Shown: positions 1 through 8,813, counted from the first letter of the stretch. The stretch: DNA of 64,000 nucleotides from Haloechinothrix aidingensis (GCF_013450155.1 NZ_JACCKD010000001.1:186001-250000); one strand, 5' to 3'. The notes: generated by a model not told the origin, from the letters alone. Program-made: numbers and translations.

Positions 1-877
1 AGGCGATGACACAGCCTGCGGCGAACGGCACCAGGCCGACGAAGATCCAGATCGCGCGCTCGGTGGCGACGTAGATCAGCATCAGCACCATGCCGAACAG
101 CAGTAGCGCCTGTCCCAGGTCTTTGAGCAGGACGAAGATCGCCAGCGCCGCACCCGTCGCCAGCACGATCGGACCGAGGTCGCGGGGCCGCGGCCACTCT
201 ATCCCGAGCACCCGCTTGCCGGCGGACATGAACAGGTCCCGTTTCGAGACCAGGAACGCCGCGAAGAAGATCAGCAGCAGGATCTTGGCGAACTCGCCGG
301 GCTGGAGGCCGAGCGGGCCGATACGGACCCACACCTTCGCGCCGTTGACCTCCGAGACGGATGCCGGCAGCAGGCCGGGCAACGCGAGCGCGAAGAACCC
401 GATAAGGCCGCAGGTGTAGGCGTAACGGGTGAGAGTGCGGTGGTCCTTGATGAGGACCAGTACGGCGAGGAAGAGCGCCAGCGCGATCACGGTCCACAGG
501 ACCTGGCGTGGCGCGTCCGGAGTGAACGCGATGTCCTGCTGGGCCGCGCGCTCGGCGCTCGCCAGGTCGATGCGGTAGATCATCACCAGGCCGATGCCGT
601 TGAGCAGGGCCACACACGGCAGGATCAACGGGTCGGCGTACGGGGCGAAGTACCGGACAGCTACGTGCGCGACGGTGAACACACCGAGATAGGACAGGCC
701 GTACCAGACGATGGACAGCGTGAGCTCCTGTCCCTGGTTGGCGTCCACGAGCATGAGGGCGAACGTGATGATCACCGTGGCGAAGGCCAGCATCAGCAGC
801 TCGGTGCCGCGGCGGGTGGGGAGCTTGCGGGTCGGTCCGCTACCCGTGCCCGGAGAGGTGTCCACCGGTGAGGACAT
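1..877 (-). CDS. rodA: FtsW/RodA/SpoVE-family peptidoglycan glycosyltransferase (partial, C-terminus beyond left edge)
   Basis: SEDS-family membrane glycosyltransferase that polymerises lipid II during elongation or division. About 292 N-terminal residues are present. A short charged N-terminus (MSSPVDTSP...RKLPTRRGTE) is followed by a first membrane helix near residues 25-45, and further hydrophobic segments run to the edge. The start codon shares one base with the pstP stop (TGATG), so the two are translationally coupled. The order fhaA-fhaB-pstP-rodA matches the mycobacterial block that continues with pbpA, pknA and pknB; those would lie left of the window. The family call is firm. RodA rather than FtsW rests on this context. 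Confidence 0.85.
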   Translation of the reverse strand, partial: MSSPVDTSPGTGSGPTRKLPTRRGTELLMLAFATVIITFALMLVDANQGQELTLSIVWYGLSYLGVFTVAHVAVRYFAPYADPLILPCVALLNGIGLVMIYRIDLASAERAAQQDIAFTPDAPRQVLWTVIALALFLAVLVLIKDHRTLTRYAYTCGLIGFFALALPGLLPASVSEVNGAKVWVRIGPLGLQPGEFAKILLLIFFAAFLVSKRDLFMSAGKRVLGIEWPRPRDLGPIVLATGAALAIFVLLKDLGQALLLFGMVLMLIYVATERAIWIFVGLVPFAAGCVIA

Positions 878-2184
878 CAGCGATCGCCACCGCTAGCCTC
901 GTCAGCGGTGCAGCTGACCTCCTCGCGCGTGCCGGCATCGGGCTTGTCATCCAGCACGAACTCCGCGCGCAGGGTCGCGATGAAGTCGCGGGCGTCGTCC
1001 AGATCGTCCTGCTGCACACCCCGGCACACGTCGCCACGCGCACCGTACTGCAGTTCCGCGAGGAACAGCGGGTCACACAGCGCGTCGCTCGGCGCACACG
1101 AGCCTTCCGACCGGGAGCTGAGCTCGAGCCCGAAGATGCTGCCCGTGACGCCCTGGTAGATCGTCACCTCGTTGTTGTCGCCCACCCCGACGTAGTACTG
1201 CTGCATCACGAAGTACCGGGTGGCCAGCGCGATGGCTGCCAGCAGCACGAGACCGAGCCCGAGCAGGGCCGTGAACGTGATCCCCTTGCGCCACCCGCTC
1301 GTCCCCGCCTCGGGCTGGTCCGCGCCGGACTCGGTGGAGTCGGGGGGTTCTGTGGACGGTGCGGGTGCCGTCAGGGCCTGCGCACGGGCTGCGGGTGAGT
1401 CACCCTGCGGCCCCTCATCACTGCCGTCCCCGGCGGCGCCGCCGACGATCGGGGCGTCCTCCCCGAAGTCGACATCGACGACATCGGCGACGATGACAGT
1501 GATGTTGTCCGTACCACCCCCCTTCAGCGCGAGCTCGATCATGCGGTCCGCACAGTCCTGCGGGTCGCCGATCGTGATCGCGTCGGTGAGTGTCTCGTGC
1601 GAGACCATCCCGGACAGCCCGTCCGAGCACAGCAGGTAACGGTCGCCTGCCCTGGCCTCCCGGACGGTCAGGTTGGGCTCCGCTTCCTGGCCGGTCAGTG
1701 CCTTGAGGAGCAGCGCGCGCTGCGGGTGGTTCTCCGCCTCCTCCTCGGTGATCCGGCCTTCGTCCTGCAGCTGCTGGACGAAGGTGTCGTCGTGGGTGAT
1801 CTGCGAGAACTGGCCGGAACGGTAGAGATAGGCGCGGGAGTCGCCGATGTGCACCAGTCCGAGCCTGCTCCCGGAGAACAGGATCGCGGTCAGGGTGGTG
1901 CCCATGCCCTCGAGCTCGGGGTCGCTCTCCACCAGCTCGGCGATGGCCCTGTTGCCGCTGAGCACGCTGTCACGGAGCTGGGTGAGCAGGTCGTCTCCCG
2001 GCTCGTCGTCGTCCAGCGGCGCGAGCGCGGCGATGACGACCTTGCTGGCGACCTCACCCGCGGCATGGCCACCCATGCCATCGGCGAGTGCGAGGAGGCG
2101 AGGCCCGGCGTAGACGGAGTCCTGGTTGTTCGAGCGAACCAGGCCGCGGTCACTGCGGGCGGCGTAGCGAAGCACAAGGGTCAT
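877..2184 (-). CDS. pstP: PP2C-family serine/threonine protein phosphatase PstP
   Basis: Metal-dependent phosphatase that reverses PknA/PknB-type phosphorylation at the cell envelope. 435 residues. The catalytic domain (about 1-240) carries the PP2C signatures SNNQDS, ADGMGGHAAGE, GDSRAYL, CSDGLS and GGGTDNITVIV, with all metal-binding aspartates present. An acidic, proline-rich linker leads to one membrane helix (about residues 300-322) and a roughly 110-residue outer domain with several cysteines. It overlaps fhaB by 4 bp and rodA by one base. Mycobacterial PstP has the same topology. Confidence 0.93.
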   Translation of the reverse strand: MTLVLRYAARSDRGLVRSNNQDSVYAGPRLLALADGMGGHAAGEVASKVVIAALAPLDDDEPGDDLLTQLRDSVLSGNRAIAELVESDPELEGMGTTLTAILFSGSRLGLVHIGDSRAYLYRSGQFSQITHDDTFVQQLQDEGRITEEEAENHPQRALLLKALTGQEAEPNLTVREARAGDRYLLCSDGLSGMVSHETLTDAITIGDPQDCADRMIELALKGGGTDNITVIVADVVDVDFGEDAPIVGGAAGDGSDEGPQGDSPAARAQALTAPAPSTEPPDSTESGADQPEAGTSGWRKGITFTALLGLGLVLLAAIALATRYFVMQQYYVGVGDNNEVTIYQGVTGSIFGLELSSRSEGSCAPSDALCDPLFLAELQYGARGDVCRGVQQDDLDDARDFIATLRAEFVLDDKPDAGTREEVSCTADEASGGDR

Positions 2185-2654
2185 GGGCGCAGCTCGATCA
2201 CCGTCTTGCCGATCCGTATGGGGACACCGAGTGGCACTCGGAGGGGTGCTGTGACTTTAGCCCGATCCAAGTATGTTCCGTTCGTTGATCCCAGATCTTC
2301 GACATACCAGTCCGACCCTCGCATGGACAGGCGGGCATGCCGGGTGGAAGCGTAATCGTCGTCGAGTACGAGCGTGGAGTCGTCCGCCCTTCCGATCAGG
2401 ATCGGCCGATCGTCCAGCGCGATACGGGTGCCGGCCAGTGCCCCGTGCGTCACGATCAATTGCCGCGGCTGCTTGCCGCCACCGCCGCCGCGGGACTTGG
2501 GCTGCTTCTTATCGCGCTTCGAGGGCGGGAGCTCGGTGCGCACACCGGACGCCGCGTACAGATCCGAGCGCACGACCCGCAGGGCCGCTAGCACGAACAA
2601 CCAGAGCAGGGCGAGGAACCCTGCTCTGGTGAGTTGAACCACTAGCTCCGGCAC
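2181..2654 (-). CDS. fhaB: FHA-domain membrane protein FhaB (FipA-like)
   Basis: 157 residues with a GTG start. An N-terminal membrane helix (about residues 5-30) is followed by a basic linker and a C-terminal FHA domain (about 65-155). The phosphothreonine-binding signature is visible (IGRADD, STRHARL, DLGSTNGTYL). In mycobacteria the orthologue (Rv0019c, FipA) is a substrate of the Pkn kinases and helps connect division proteins. It lies between fhaA and pstP in the conserved order and overlaps pstP by 4 bp. Confidence 0.9.
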   Translation of the reverse strand: MPELVVQLTRAGFLALLWLFVLAALRVVRSDLYAASGVRTELPPSKRDKKQPKSRGGGGGKQPRQLIVTHGALAGTRIALDDRPILIGRADDSTLVLDDDYASTRHARLSMRGSDWYVEDLGSTNGTYLDRAKVTAPLRVPLGVPIRIGKTVIELRP

Positions 2655-2737
2655 CGCCTACGCCCACTCCCGCTTCGTAGTGCCCATGGTTTGCGCTTGT
2701 TCCCCTGCGATTTCCGGTACGGCCCTGTCGGTCGGTG

Positions 2738-4057
2738 CTAGCCCTGCGTGCGGAACGTGAGTGAGGAATGTCCCACCCTGATCACATCGCCGTCGGCCAG
2801 CTGCCAGGTCTGTACCGGGGTTCCGTTGACGGTTGTGCCGTTCGTCGAACCGATGTCGGCCAGCGTGGCACTCTGCCCGTCCCACGTGATCTCCAGGTGC
2901 CTGCGGGACACGCCCGTGTCGGGCAGCCGGAAGTCGGCGTCCTGCCCGCGACCGATGACGTTACCGCCCTGCTTGAGGGAGTAGTTGCGGTTCGATCCGT
3001 CGTCGAGCTGGAGCGAGGCGGACAGCTGCCGGGGTGCGCCGCCCTGGCCTCCCGGAGGCGGGAAGCCGGGCTGACCGTAACCACCCATGCCTGGTGCGCC
3101 ACCGGGTGCTCCGGGCGGAGGGCCGGCAGGACCGCCGTAGCCGGGGTCGTAACCGGGGGCGCCTCCTGGTGCGCCGTAGCCGGGGTCGTAGCCGGGTGCG
3201 CCGCCCGGCGGGCCGTAGCCCGGTGGGCCGTAACCGGGGTCGTAGCCGGGGTCGTAACCGGGTGCCCCGGCTGGGGCGCCTCCTGGTGCGCCGTAGCCGG
3301 GGTCGTAGCCGGGTGCGCCGCCCGGCGGGCCGTAGCCCGGTGCGCCGCCCGGTGCGCCGCCCGGTGCGCCGTAACCGGGGTCATAGCCGGGGTCGTAACC
3401 CGGCTGGCCGTAGCCGTACGGGTTCTGTTGACCGTACGGGTCGCCCTGGTCGTAGCCGGGCTGACCGTAGCCGGGGTCATAGCCTGCCTGACCGTAGCCG
3501 GGGTCGTACCCCGGCTGACCGTAGCCGGGGTCATAGCCGGGCTGGCCGTAGCCGTACGGGTTCTGTTGACCGTACGGGTCGCCCTGGTCGTAGTGGCCGT
3601 AGCCGGGTGGCTGACTCATTGCTCGGTCTCCTGCGTCACGGGGTGGTGTTTGTTGTCCTGCGCTTCCCACGCTGTGCACTGCGGCGTCTGGGTCGACAGT
3701 AGAGCGGACCCTGAACTGCCCAGTATGCAGCGCCTCAGTGCGCTCAAGCGAGACTACGACGTCACCATATGTGTCCCATCCATGTTCTGCGAGATGTTCG
3801 GCGACTGCGTTCGCGAGGATGTGGGTGATGCGGGACTTGCCGTCCGCCATGTGGTCATAGTCCCTCTGTCCCAGCAGCACGACGTAATGGTTCGGTGCGA
3901 GTAGCCGGCCACCGGCGAGTTCACGGAGGTTGTCCTCGCTTTCTCGTTCGAGTGCCTGCGCAACTTCCTGTGTGACGACCTTGCCGCCGAACATGCGTGC
4001 AAAGGTGTTACCCACGATGCCCTCGAGGCGCCGATCAAAGCGCTGTACGCGGCCCAT
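2738..4057 (-). CDS. fhaA: FhaA: DUF3662 domain, Gly/Pro/Tyr-rich linker, C-terminal FHA domain
   Basis: 439 residues. The ATG at 4057 (MGRVQRFDRRLEG) is chosen over one seven codons upstream because an AAGGAGG ribosome site sits 8-10 bases before it. The N-terminal DUF3662 domain spans about residues 1-125. A low-complexity linker of roughly 200 residues repeats units such as GYDPGYGQP and GAPGGAPGYDPG. The C-terminal FHA domain carries IGRGQDADFRL, SRRHLEI and DIGSTNGTTVNG. The mycobacterial orthologue (Rv0020c) binds phosphorylated MviN to regulate peptidoglycan synthesis. It stands 83 bp upstream of fhaB. Confidence 0.92.
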   Translation of the reverse strand: MGRVQRFDRRLEGIVGNTFARMFGGKVVTQEVAQALERESEDNLRELAGGRLLAPNHYVVLLGQRDYDHMADGKSRITHILANAVAEHLAEHGWDTYGDVVVSLERTEALHTGQFRVRSTVDPDAAVHSVGSAGQQTPPRDAGDRAMSQPPGYGHYDQGDPYGQQNPYGYGQPGYDPGYGQPGYDPGYGQAGYDPGYGQPGYDQGDPYGQQNPYGYGQPGYDPGYDPGYGAPGGAPGGAPGYGPPGGAPGYDPGYGAPGGAPAGAPGYDPGYDPGYGPPGYGPPGGAPGYDPGYGAPGGAPGYDPGYGGPAGPPPGAPGGAPGMGGYGQPGFPPPGGQGGAPRQLSASLQLDDGSNRNYSLKQGGNVIGRGQDADFRLPDTGVSRRHLEITWDGQSATLADIGSTNGTTVNGTPVQTWQLADGDVIRVGHSSLTFRTQG

Positions 4058-4186
4058 CGTTCCCGGCCTCCTTTGCACGACCTCTCACCTTTAGATCGTA
4101 TCTGCGTGCGGTAGGGCCGGCACTGGCCCTGTCGAAACGTGCGTTCGAGGCCCTGCTAGAGTGGTCCCGCTTGCGATTCAGCACTC

Positions 4187-4269
4187 GGGCGAGTGGCGGA
4201 ATGGCAGACGCGCACGGTTCAGGTCCGTGTGTCCGAAAGGACGTGAGGGTTCAACTCCCTCCTCGCCCA
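4187..4269 (+). tRNA. tRNA-Leu(CAG)
   Basis: Cloverleaf folded by eye. Acceptor GGGCGAG pairs with CTCGCCC, with A as discriminator. The anticodon stem GCACGG/CCGTGT encloses loop TTCAGGT with anticodon CAG. A long class II variable arm (GTCC-GAAA-GGAC) and T arm GAGGG/CCCTC follow. CCA is not encoded. A TAGAGT -10-like hexamer lies at 4158-4163. A leucine tRNA beside fhaA is also seen in mycobacteria. Confidence 0.93.
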
Positions 4270-4320
4270 CCCTTCCCGGTGTCCTCTGGGGCTTCCCCCA
4301 GGAGACGCCGCTTCGCGGAG

Positions 4321-4373
4321 GAGCCGAAGGTGACACTCGGCTCCTTCTACGGAACCGAGGTCACCTTCGGCTC
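4321..4373. repeat. Palindromic repeat family A, copy 1 (bidirectional terminator-like)
   Basis: Perfect 14-bp arms GAGCCGAAGGTGAC/GTCACCTTCGGCTC enclose a second near-perfect stem (CTCGGCTCC/GGAACCGAG). It lies between tRNA-Leu and the capA-like stop codon, which face each other, so it can act as a terminator for both. Other copies are near 5561, 9494, 12208 and 56792. Confidence 0.75.
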
Positions 4374-4379
4374 TGTCCT

Positions 4380-5537
4380 TCACTCCCGCCCGGGCCTGGT
4401 CAGGCCGTGTGCCGCGGCACCGTCCCCGAGTACGGCGCCGTCCGTACGCTCCAGTGCCTCCTCGCGCCGCGGCGTGGGATCAGCGGTGGTCAGGTCGACG
4501 AGCCGGATCGGCTCGTCGAGGTCGACCAGGGTGGGGATGTACTCGGCGGTCTCGGCTACCCACCCGTCATCGGTGTGGGTGAACTCGAAGCGTGCCGCGA
4601 TGCCCTCCTCGGTCGTGCCGCGCGGCTCGGCGTGCCGCGCGACATGGTTACCGAGGCCGTAGGCCACCCACCGCTCGCCGACGCGGTCGATGGACTGCAC
4701 CACGTGCGCGTGGTGACCCAGGATCAGGTCGACCGCCCCCGCCTCCAGCAGCCGCTCGGCGAGCTCGCGCTGCGCAGGGGACGGGACGTGCTCGTACTCC
4801 CGTCCCCAGTGCAGGCTGGCGACGACGATCTCGGCGCCGTTCTCACGCGCCAGCGCGGCTTCCTCGACGATCGCCTCGTGGTCGAGCTTGTCGGCGAGCC
4901 ACTCCTTGCCCTGCGGGAGCTGTAGACCGTTGAAGCCGAACGTGTAAGACAGGTGCGCGACACCGACCCCATCCACGTCGATCACGGTCGGGGAAGCGGC
5001 CTCCTGCTCGGTACGCGCCGAGCCGGCGTGCTCGATGCCGTTGCCGTCCAACGCGTCGAGCGTGCGCACGACGCCGTCCTCACCCTGGTCCAGCGTGTGA
5101 TTGGAGGCTGTGGAACACGTGTCGTAGCCGGTGGCGGCCAGCGCGTCGGCGATCTCCGGCGGGGCGTTGAAGCTCGGCCACCCGCTGAACGGGCCGCCCT
5201 GCTCGGCCAGCGGTACCTCCAGGTGGCAGATCGCCAGATCGGCGTCCGACACCAGCGGCTCCACGCCGGCCAGCAAGGGCCGGAAGTCGCGCTCGCCGCG
5301 TCCGGTCGTGCTGGCATCCCGGGCGGCCTGCTCGGTCAGGTCCGGGTGCAGGAGTATGTCCCCGGTGCCGAGCACGGTGATCGAGTCGGGACGGCCCGTG
5401 CGATCGTCCGGGGCCTGCTGGCTGCCTTCCCGGTCCGGCTCCGCGGGTTCGGGCGCAGCGTCGCCCAGTGTCGTCGTGCACGCACCGAGCAGCACGGCGC
5501 AGGACAGCGCGAGTGCTGGACGAACCCTACGCCGCAT
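4380..5537 (-). CDS. CapA-family (poly-gamma-glutamate synthesis type) lipoprotein, putative metallophosphatase
   Basis: 385 residues with a lipoprotein signal peptide (lipobox LLGAC, Cys about 20). A spacer of about 30 residues precedes a CapA/PGA_cap calcineurin-like fold with motifs GTGDILLHPDL, CHLEVPL, SNHTLDQGEDG, SLHWGREYEHVP and LGHHAHVVQ. These provide the expected Asp/His/Asn metal ligands. In Bacillus CapA takes part in poly-gamma-glutamate synthesis or anchoring. No capB/capC partners are nearby, and actinobacterial homologues are mostly uncharacterised, so the substrate is unknown. It is preceded by family A repeat copy 2 and is probably monocistronic. Confidence 0.8.
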   Translation of the reverse strand: MRRRVRPALALSCAVLLGACTTTLGDAAPEPAEPDREGSQQAPDDRTGRPDSITVLGTGDILLHPDLTEQAARDASTTGRGERDFRPLLAGVEPLVSDADLAICHLEVPLAEQGGPFSGWPSFNAPPEIADALAATGYDTCSTASNHTLDQGEDGVVRTLDALDGNGIEHAGSARTEQEAASPTVIDVDGVGVAHLSYTFGFNGLQLPQGKEWLADKLDHEAIVEEAALARENGAEIVVASLHWGREYEHVPSPAQRELAERLLEAGAVDLILGHHAHVVQSIDRVGERWVAYGLGNHVARHAEPRGTTEEGIAARFEFTHTDDGWVAETAEYIPTLVDLDEPIRLVDLTTADPTPRREEALERTDGAVLGDGAAAHGLTRPGRE

Positions 5538-5560
5538 ACTCGCTCTCCTTGATTCCCCAG

Positions 5561-5630
5561 GTAGGTGGGAGCCGAACGTGACATTGGGCTCCCAAGAAGG
5601 AACCCGCTGTCACGTTCGGCTCCCACCTAC
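5561..5630. repeat. Palindromic repeat family A, copy 2
   Basis: Perfect 22-bp inverted arms from 5561-5582 and 5609-5630, with core GGGAGCCGAACGTGAC, enclose a 26-base loop. The right arm includes the stop codon of the CoA-lyase gene ending at 5627. It is a likely terminator for the lyase pair. The core differs from other copies by a compensated A-to-C change (GAACGTGAC for GAAGGTGAC). Confidence 0.7.
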
Positions 5631-6502
5631 TGCCGAGTGGTGATGGCTTCGGACAGCGCGAGGATGCGCCTGGCGTTGTCCACGTGCAGGTTCTCGATCA
5701 TGCGGCCATCCACCGTCACGACCCCGCGCCCTTCCGCGCGGGCCTCCTCGAACGCATCGATGATCTTGCGCGCCTGCGCCACCTCGTCCTCGGAAGGCGC
5801 GAACACCCGGTTGCACGGTTCGAGCTGGCCGGGATGGATGAGCGTCTTGCCGTCGAAGCCCATCTGCCGCCCCTGCAGGCACTCGGCCTCGAATCCTTCC
5901 GCGTCGGAGACGTCGTTGTAGACGCCGTCCAGGATCGTCTTGCCCGTCGCTCGGGCGGCCAGCAGTGCCAGCGACAACCCCCCGAGCAGTGGAGTACGAC
6001 CCGGCACGAACTCGGCGTGCAGTTCCTTGGCGAGATCGTTGGTCCCCATGACGAGGACGTCGAGTCGCGCGCTCGCCGCGGCGATCTCCTCCGCGTGCAG
6101 CATCGCCACCGGTGTCTCGATCATCGCCCAGATCGTGGTGTGCTCCGGAGCGCCGGTGAACTCCAGGGCCCGCTCGATCGTGTGCACCTCCGCCGCGGAG
6201 TTCACCTTCGGGACGACGATGCCGTCCGGCCCGGCCTCGGCCGCCGCACGCAGGTCCGCCTCGTGCCACTCGGTGTCGAGCCCGTTCACCCGGATCGTCA
6301 CCTCGCGCGAGCCGTACCCGCCGGAGGACGCCGCCGAGCACACCCGTTCCCGGGCCTCCTCCTTGGAGTCCGGTGCCACGGCATCCTCGAGATCGAGGAT
6401 CAGGGCGTCGGCGTCGAGTGTCTTGGCCTTCTCCAGTGCCCGCTCGTTGGCTCCGGGCATGTACAGCACGGAGCGGCGGGGTCGCAGGGTCTCGTCAGTC
6501 AT
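5627..6502 (-). CDS. HpcH/HpaI aldolase/citrate-lyase family CoA-ester lyase (CitE-like)
   Basis: 291 residues. The start [11 protein letters not shown] at 6502 overlaps the upstream gene's stop by 8 bp; a longer frame upstream lacks family similarity. Motifs typical of CitE/malyl-CoA-type lyases are [18 protein letters not shown] at the N-terminus, [25 protein letters not shown]-type, [14 protein letters not shown] and GTNDLAKEL. These enzymes cleave or condense acyl-CoA esters with glyoxylate or pyruvate through Mg-enolate chemistry. The CoA-ester substrate (malyl-, citramalyl- or similar) cannot be read from sequence. It is co-transcribed with the second lyase-like gene. Confidence 0.85.
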   Translation of the reverse strand: MTDETLRPRRSVLYMPGANERALEKAKTLDADALILDLEDAVAPDSKEEARERVCSAASSGGYGSREVTIRVNGLDTEWHEADLRAAAEAGPDGIVVPKVNSAAEVHTIERALEFTGAPEHTTIWAMIETPVAMLHAEEIAAASARLDVLVMGTNDLAKELHAEFVPGRTPLLGGLSLALLAARATGKTILDGVYNDVSDAEGFEAECLQGRQMGFDGKTLIHPGQLEPCNRVFAPSEDEVAQARKIIDAFEEARAEGRGVVTVDGRMIENLHVDNARRILALSEAITTRQ

Positions 6503-7571
6503 CGGCCATCGCTTCCTTGGTCGCCTCGTCGTAGGCCTGACCCAGCTCCGGGTCACGGGAGGCCAGCTGTTCGGCCAGTTCGGCGACCACCCGGCACTGC
6601 TTGACGGTCGCGTCGTCCTGCATCTTGCCGTCGATCATCACCGTGCCGGTGCCGTCGCCCATCGCGGCGATCACCTTGCGCGCCCAAGCCACCTCGGAAG
6701 GCTCGGGGGAGAAGACCTTCTTCGCGATCGCGATCTGCTTGGGGTGCAGGCTCCAGGCACCCACGCAGCCGAGTAGGTAGGCGTTGCGGAACTGGTCCTC
6801 GCAGCCGACGACGTCGCGGATGTCTCCGAACGGTCCGTAGTACGGCAGGATCCCGTGCATGGCGCAGGCGTCGACCATCCGCGCGACCGTGTAGTGCCAC
6901 AGGTCCTGCTGGTAGCTCGTGCGCCCCTCGGTGACGTCCTCACCGGTCGGGTCGGTGCGCACGAGGTAGCCGGGATGCCCGCCACCGACGCGGGTGGTCT
7001 TCATCCTCCTGCTCGCGGCGAGGTCGGCCGGCCCGAGCGAGATGCCCTGCATGCGGGGGCTCGCCGCGGCGATCTCCTCCACGTTGGCCACCCCGCTGGC
7101 CGTTTCCAGGATCGCGTGCACCAGCAGGGGGTGGCGCAGCCCGGCACGGGCCTCCAGCTGGGCGAGCAGGCGGTCGACGTAGTGAATGTCCTCGGCGCCC
7201 TCGACCTTCGGCACCATGATCACGTCGAGCTGCTCACCGACCTCGGTCACCAGCGTGATCAGGTCGTCCAGCACCCAGGGAGAGTCCAGGCTGTTCACCC
7301 GCGTCCACAGCTGCGTGTCCCCGAAGTCCGTCGACTTCGCGACCTCGACCAGCCCGTTGCGCGCCGCTTCCTTGTGGTCGGCAGGCACGGCGTCCTCGAG
7401 GTTGCCGAGCAGCACGTCGACGTCGCGAGCCATATCGCCGGCCTTGGCGCGCATCTTCTCGTTGCTCGGGTCGAAGAAGTGAATCATCCGGGACGGGCGC
7501 AACGGGATCTCCCGGACGGGGTCAGGAGCACCCAGGGCCAGGGGTGCGAAGAAGTCCTTCGGTGAGCGCAT
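6495..7571 (-). CDS. HpcH/HpaI aldolase/citrate-lyase family protein, malyl-CoA-lyase-like
   Basis: 358 residues, longer than its neighbour. Visible motifs are [71 protein letters not shown] and GPADLAASR. The acidic metal ligands and arginine expected for an Mg-dependent CoA-ester lyase are present. The extended C-terminal half resembles the malyl-CoA lyase subgroup. It overlaps the downstream lyase by 8 bp. Two paralogous lyases in one operon suggest a thioesterase/lyase pair or two successive steps in C4/C5 dicarboxylate-CoA metabolism (inference). Confidence 0.82.
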   Translation of the reverse strand: MRSPKDFFAPLALGAPDPVREIPLRPSRMIHFFDPSNEKMRAKAGDMARDVDVLLGNLEDAVPADHKEAARNGLVEVAKSTDFGDTQLWTRVNSLDSPWVLDDLITLVTEVGEQLDVIMVPKVEGAEDIHYVDRLLAQLEARAGLRHPLLVHAILETASGVANVEEIAAASPRMQGISLGPADLAASRRMKTTRVGGGHPGYLVRTDPTGEDVTEGRTSYQQDLWHYTVARMVDACAMHGILPYYGPFGDIRDVVGCEDQFRNAYLLGCVGAWSLHPKQIAIAKKVFSPEPSEVAWARKVIAAMGDGTGTVMIDGKMQDDATVKQCRVVAELAEQLASRDPELGQAYDEATKEAMADD

Positions 7572-7754
7572 GGAACCTCCGTGTTCCGGGTTCTAACTCC
7601 TCAGGCGGACCGTTCACCGTGCTCGGGTCACCGGAGACCGACCGGTGCGTGCCGCCGGTGGTCGTGAGCCACCCGGTGGGCAGCCCCGCCAGCCGGCTGG
7701 TGAACAGCCCTCCTGGGGTTTCCTCTTCACTCGTCGGCAGCGTGTGGTTACCGC

Positions 7755-7928
7755 TCACCTTAGATCCCGCCGGCGCGTTCGCGCGGGGGCGTCGGCAGCG
7801 GTGTTAGTCACCTCCCATTCGTGACGGCAGGTCGCGGAGAGGGCCGTGCCCTCCCGCCACAGGGTCAGCCGGCTGTTGCTCTCCGTGGCCATATGGGCGG
7901 AAATGCTCGGCGACCACCGGTATGGCAT
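7755..7928 (-). CDS. Possible small protein, unknown function
   Basis: 57-residue frame starting MPYRWSPSISAHMATESNSR with high third-position GC through TLWREGTALSATCRHEWEV, then a low-complexity basic tail. I do not recognise a family. No strong ribosome site is visible; a leaderless start is possible. It is the only convincing coding signal in the 7572-8137 gap. It faces away from the gene at 8138. Confidence 0.35.
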   Translation of the reverse strand: MPYRWSPSISAHMATESNSRLTLWREGTALSATCRHEWEVTNTAADAPARTRRRDLR

Positions 7929-8137
7929 CACCCGTCTGGTCGTACGGTCGGACTGAACTGGGTGTACCGCTCGTCGACCGGTCACCGACCGCTCACTGCC
8001 GTCGGTCGCATGTCGATCGCGAGAAGCAGACGCAGGCGATCACGCCCTGATAGCTAGTAGGGAGAAGCGCTCGCACGCCCAGTTGCACGGGCAGTACGCG
8101 TGCGCCGAGCGGCAAGATTACGAGGAGGCTGAACTTC
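7929..8137. other. Intergenic region, probable divergent promoters
   Basis: The full stretch between the lyase start at 7571 and the GTG at 8138 is 566 bp. Apart from the possible 57-residue gene, it holds no frame I can support. A GAGGAGG ribosome site at about 8122-8128 serves the gene starting at 8138. No clear operator was found. Confidence 0.4.
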
Positions 8138-8791
8138 GTGGCGGTGACACCTGGACACACAGGATCGACGTCGGTCACTGGTGGTTCGCAGGGTGCGGGT
8201 GCGTGCCCGAACCGAGTCGTCCCGCCGGGTCCCCTCCCGGACGACACCCGGCGTGTGGCGCAGAAGGCCGCCGCCGAGCTCGGTTGGGGCGGCGAGGTTC
8301 TGCCGGAGATGCGCGTGCTCGGCAGGAAGGTGCACCTGGTGGCGCGGCTGCGCCCCGATGCGCATGCCGAGCGCATCGCGACCGGGTACGAGCCGGTGAT
8401 CGACCGTACGACGGTCGCGACGTGGACCTGGCCGGAAATGGCGGATGTGGCGCCCGCCCCCGCCGTGGAGATCAGCGGTGTGCTCACCGTGACGCGGCAC
8501 TGGCGTACGGCGCTGGCTTGGGCCGTGCCGTTCGCGCGCTACTTCGACGCCGCGATGTTGCTGCCGGGCGAGGCTGCCCTCACCCACGATTACGTGACCA
8601 ACTGCCTTCCCCGGGCGCGGGCCTACGGCCTGTCGATCCTCACCCTCGACGGCGAGGACGGGGTGAGTCGCGATCTCGCGGGCAGCGTGGACCGGGTGAT
8701 GATGGGCGTCGACCCGATTTCGCGGTGGATCAACGAGCTCGCCTACGAGCAGGTCCTGGAGTCCGCGGACGTGCCGGCAGGAGCCGAGTGA
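8138..8791 (+). CDS. Conserved-looking protein of unknown function
   Basis: 217 residues. The GTG start at 8138 is supported by GAGGAGG nine bases upstream. A short disordered N-terminus is followed by a compact alpha/beta-looking region (RRVAQKAAAELGWGGEVLPE, HLVARLRPDAHAERI, VDRVMMGVDPISRWINEL). There is no signal peptide or membrane helix, so it is probably cytoplasmic. I do not recognise a family or catalytic motif. It precedes the NAD(P)-binding protein gene by 50 bp but is separated from it by a palindrome and a likely separate promoter. Confidence 0.6.
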   Translation: MAVTPGHTGSTSVTGGSQGAGACPNRVVPPGPLPDDTRRVAQKAAAELGWGGEVLPEMRVLGRKVHLVARLRPDAHAERIATGYEPVIDRTTVATWTWPEMADVAPAPAVEISGVLTVTRHWRTALAWAVPFARYFDAAMLLPGEAALTHDYVTNCLPRARAYGLSILTLDGEDGVSRDLAGSVDRVMMGVDPISRWINELAYEQVLESADVPAGAE

Positions 8792-8813
8792 CGGCACGCC
8801 CGGCCGACACGCA

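Noticed and set aside
1597-2355. Long plus-strand frame over pstP/fhaB
   Set aside because: It is a GC-rich antisense shadow of recognised genes, with no ribosome site or family similarity. The same reasoning excludes the long opposite-strand frames over aldolase, symporter, BCCT, lysS and PKS genes.
7522-7758. Second small minus-strand gene before the lyase
   Set aside because: The frame runs into the start of the lyase gene in another frame, has mixed third-position composition and low-complexity Thr/Pro/Gly sequence.
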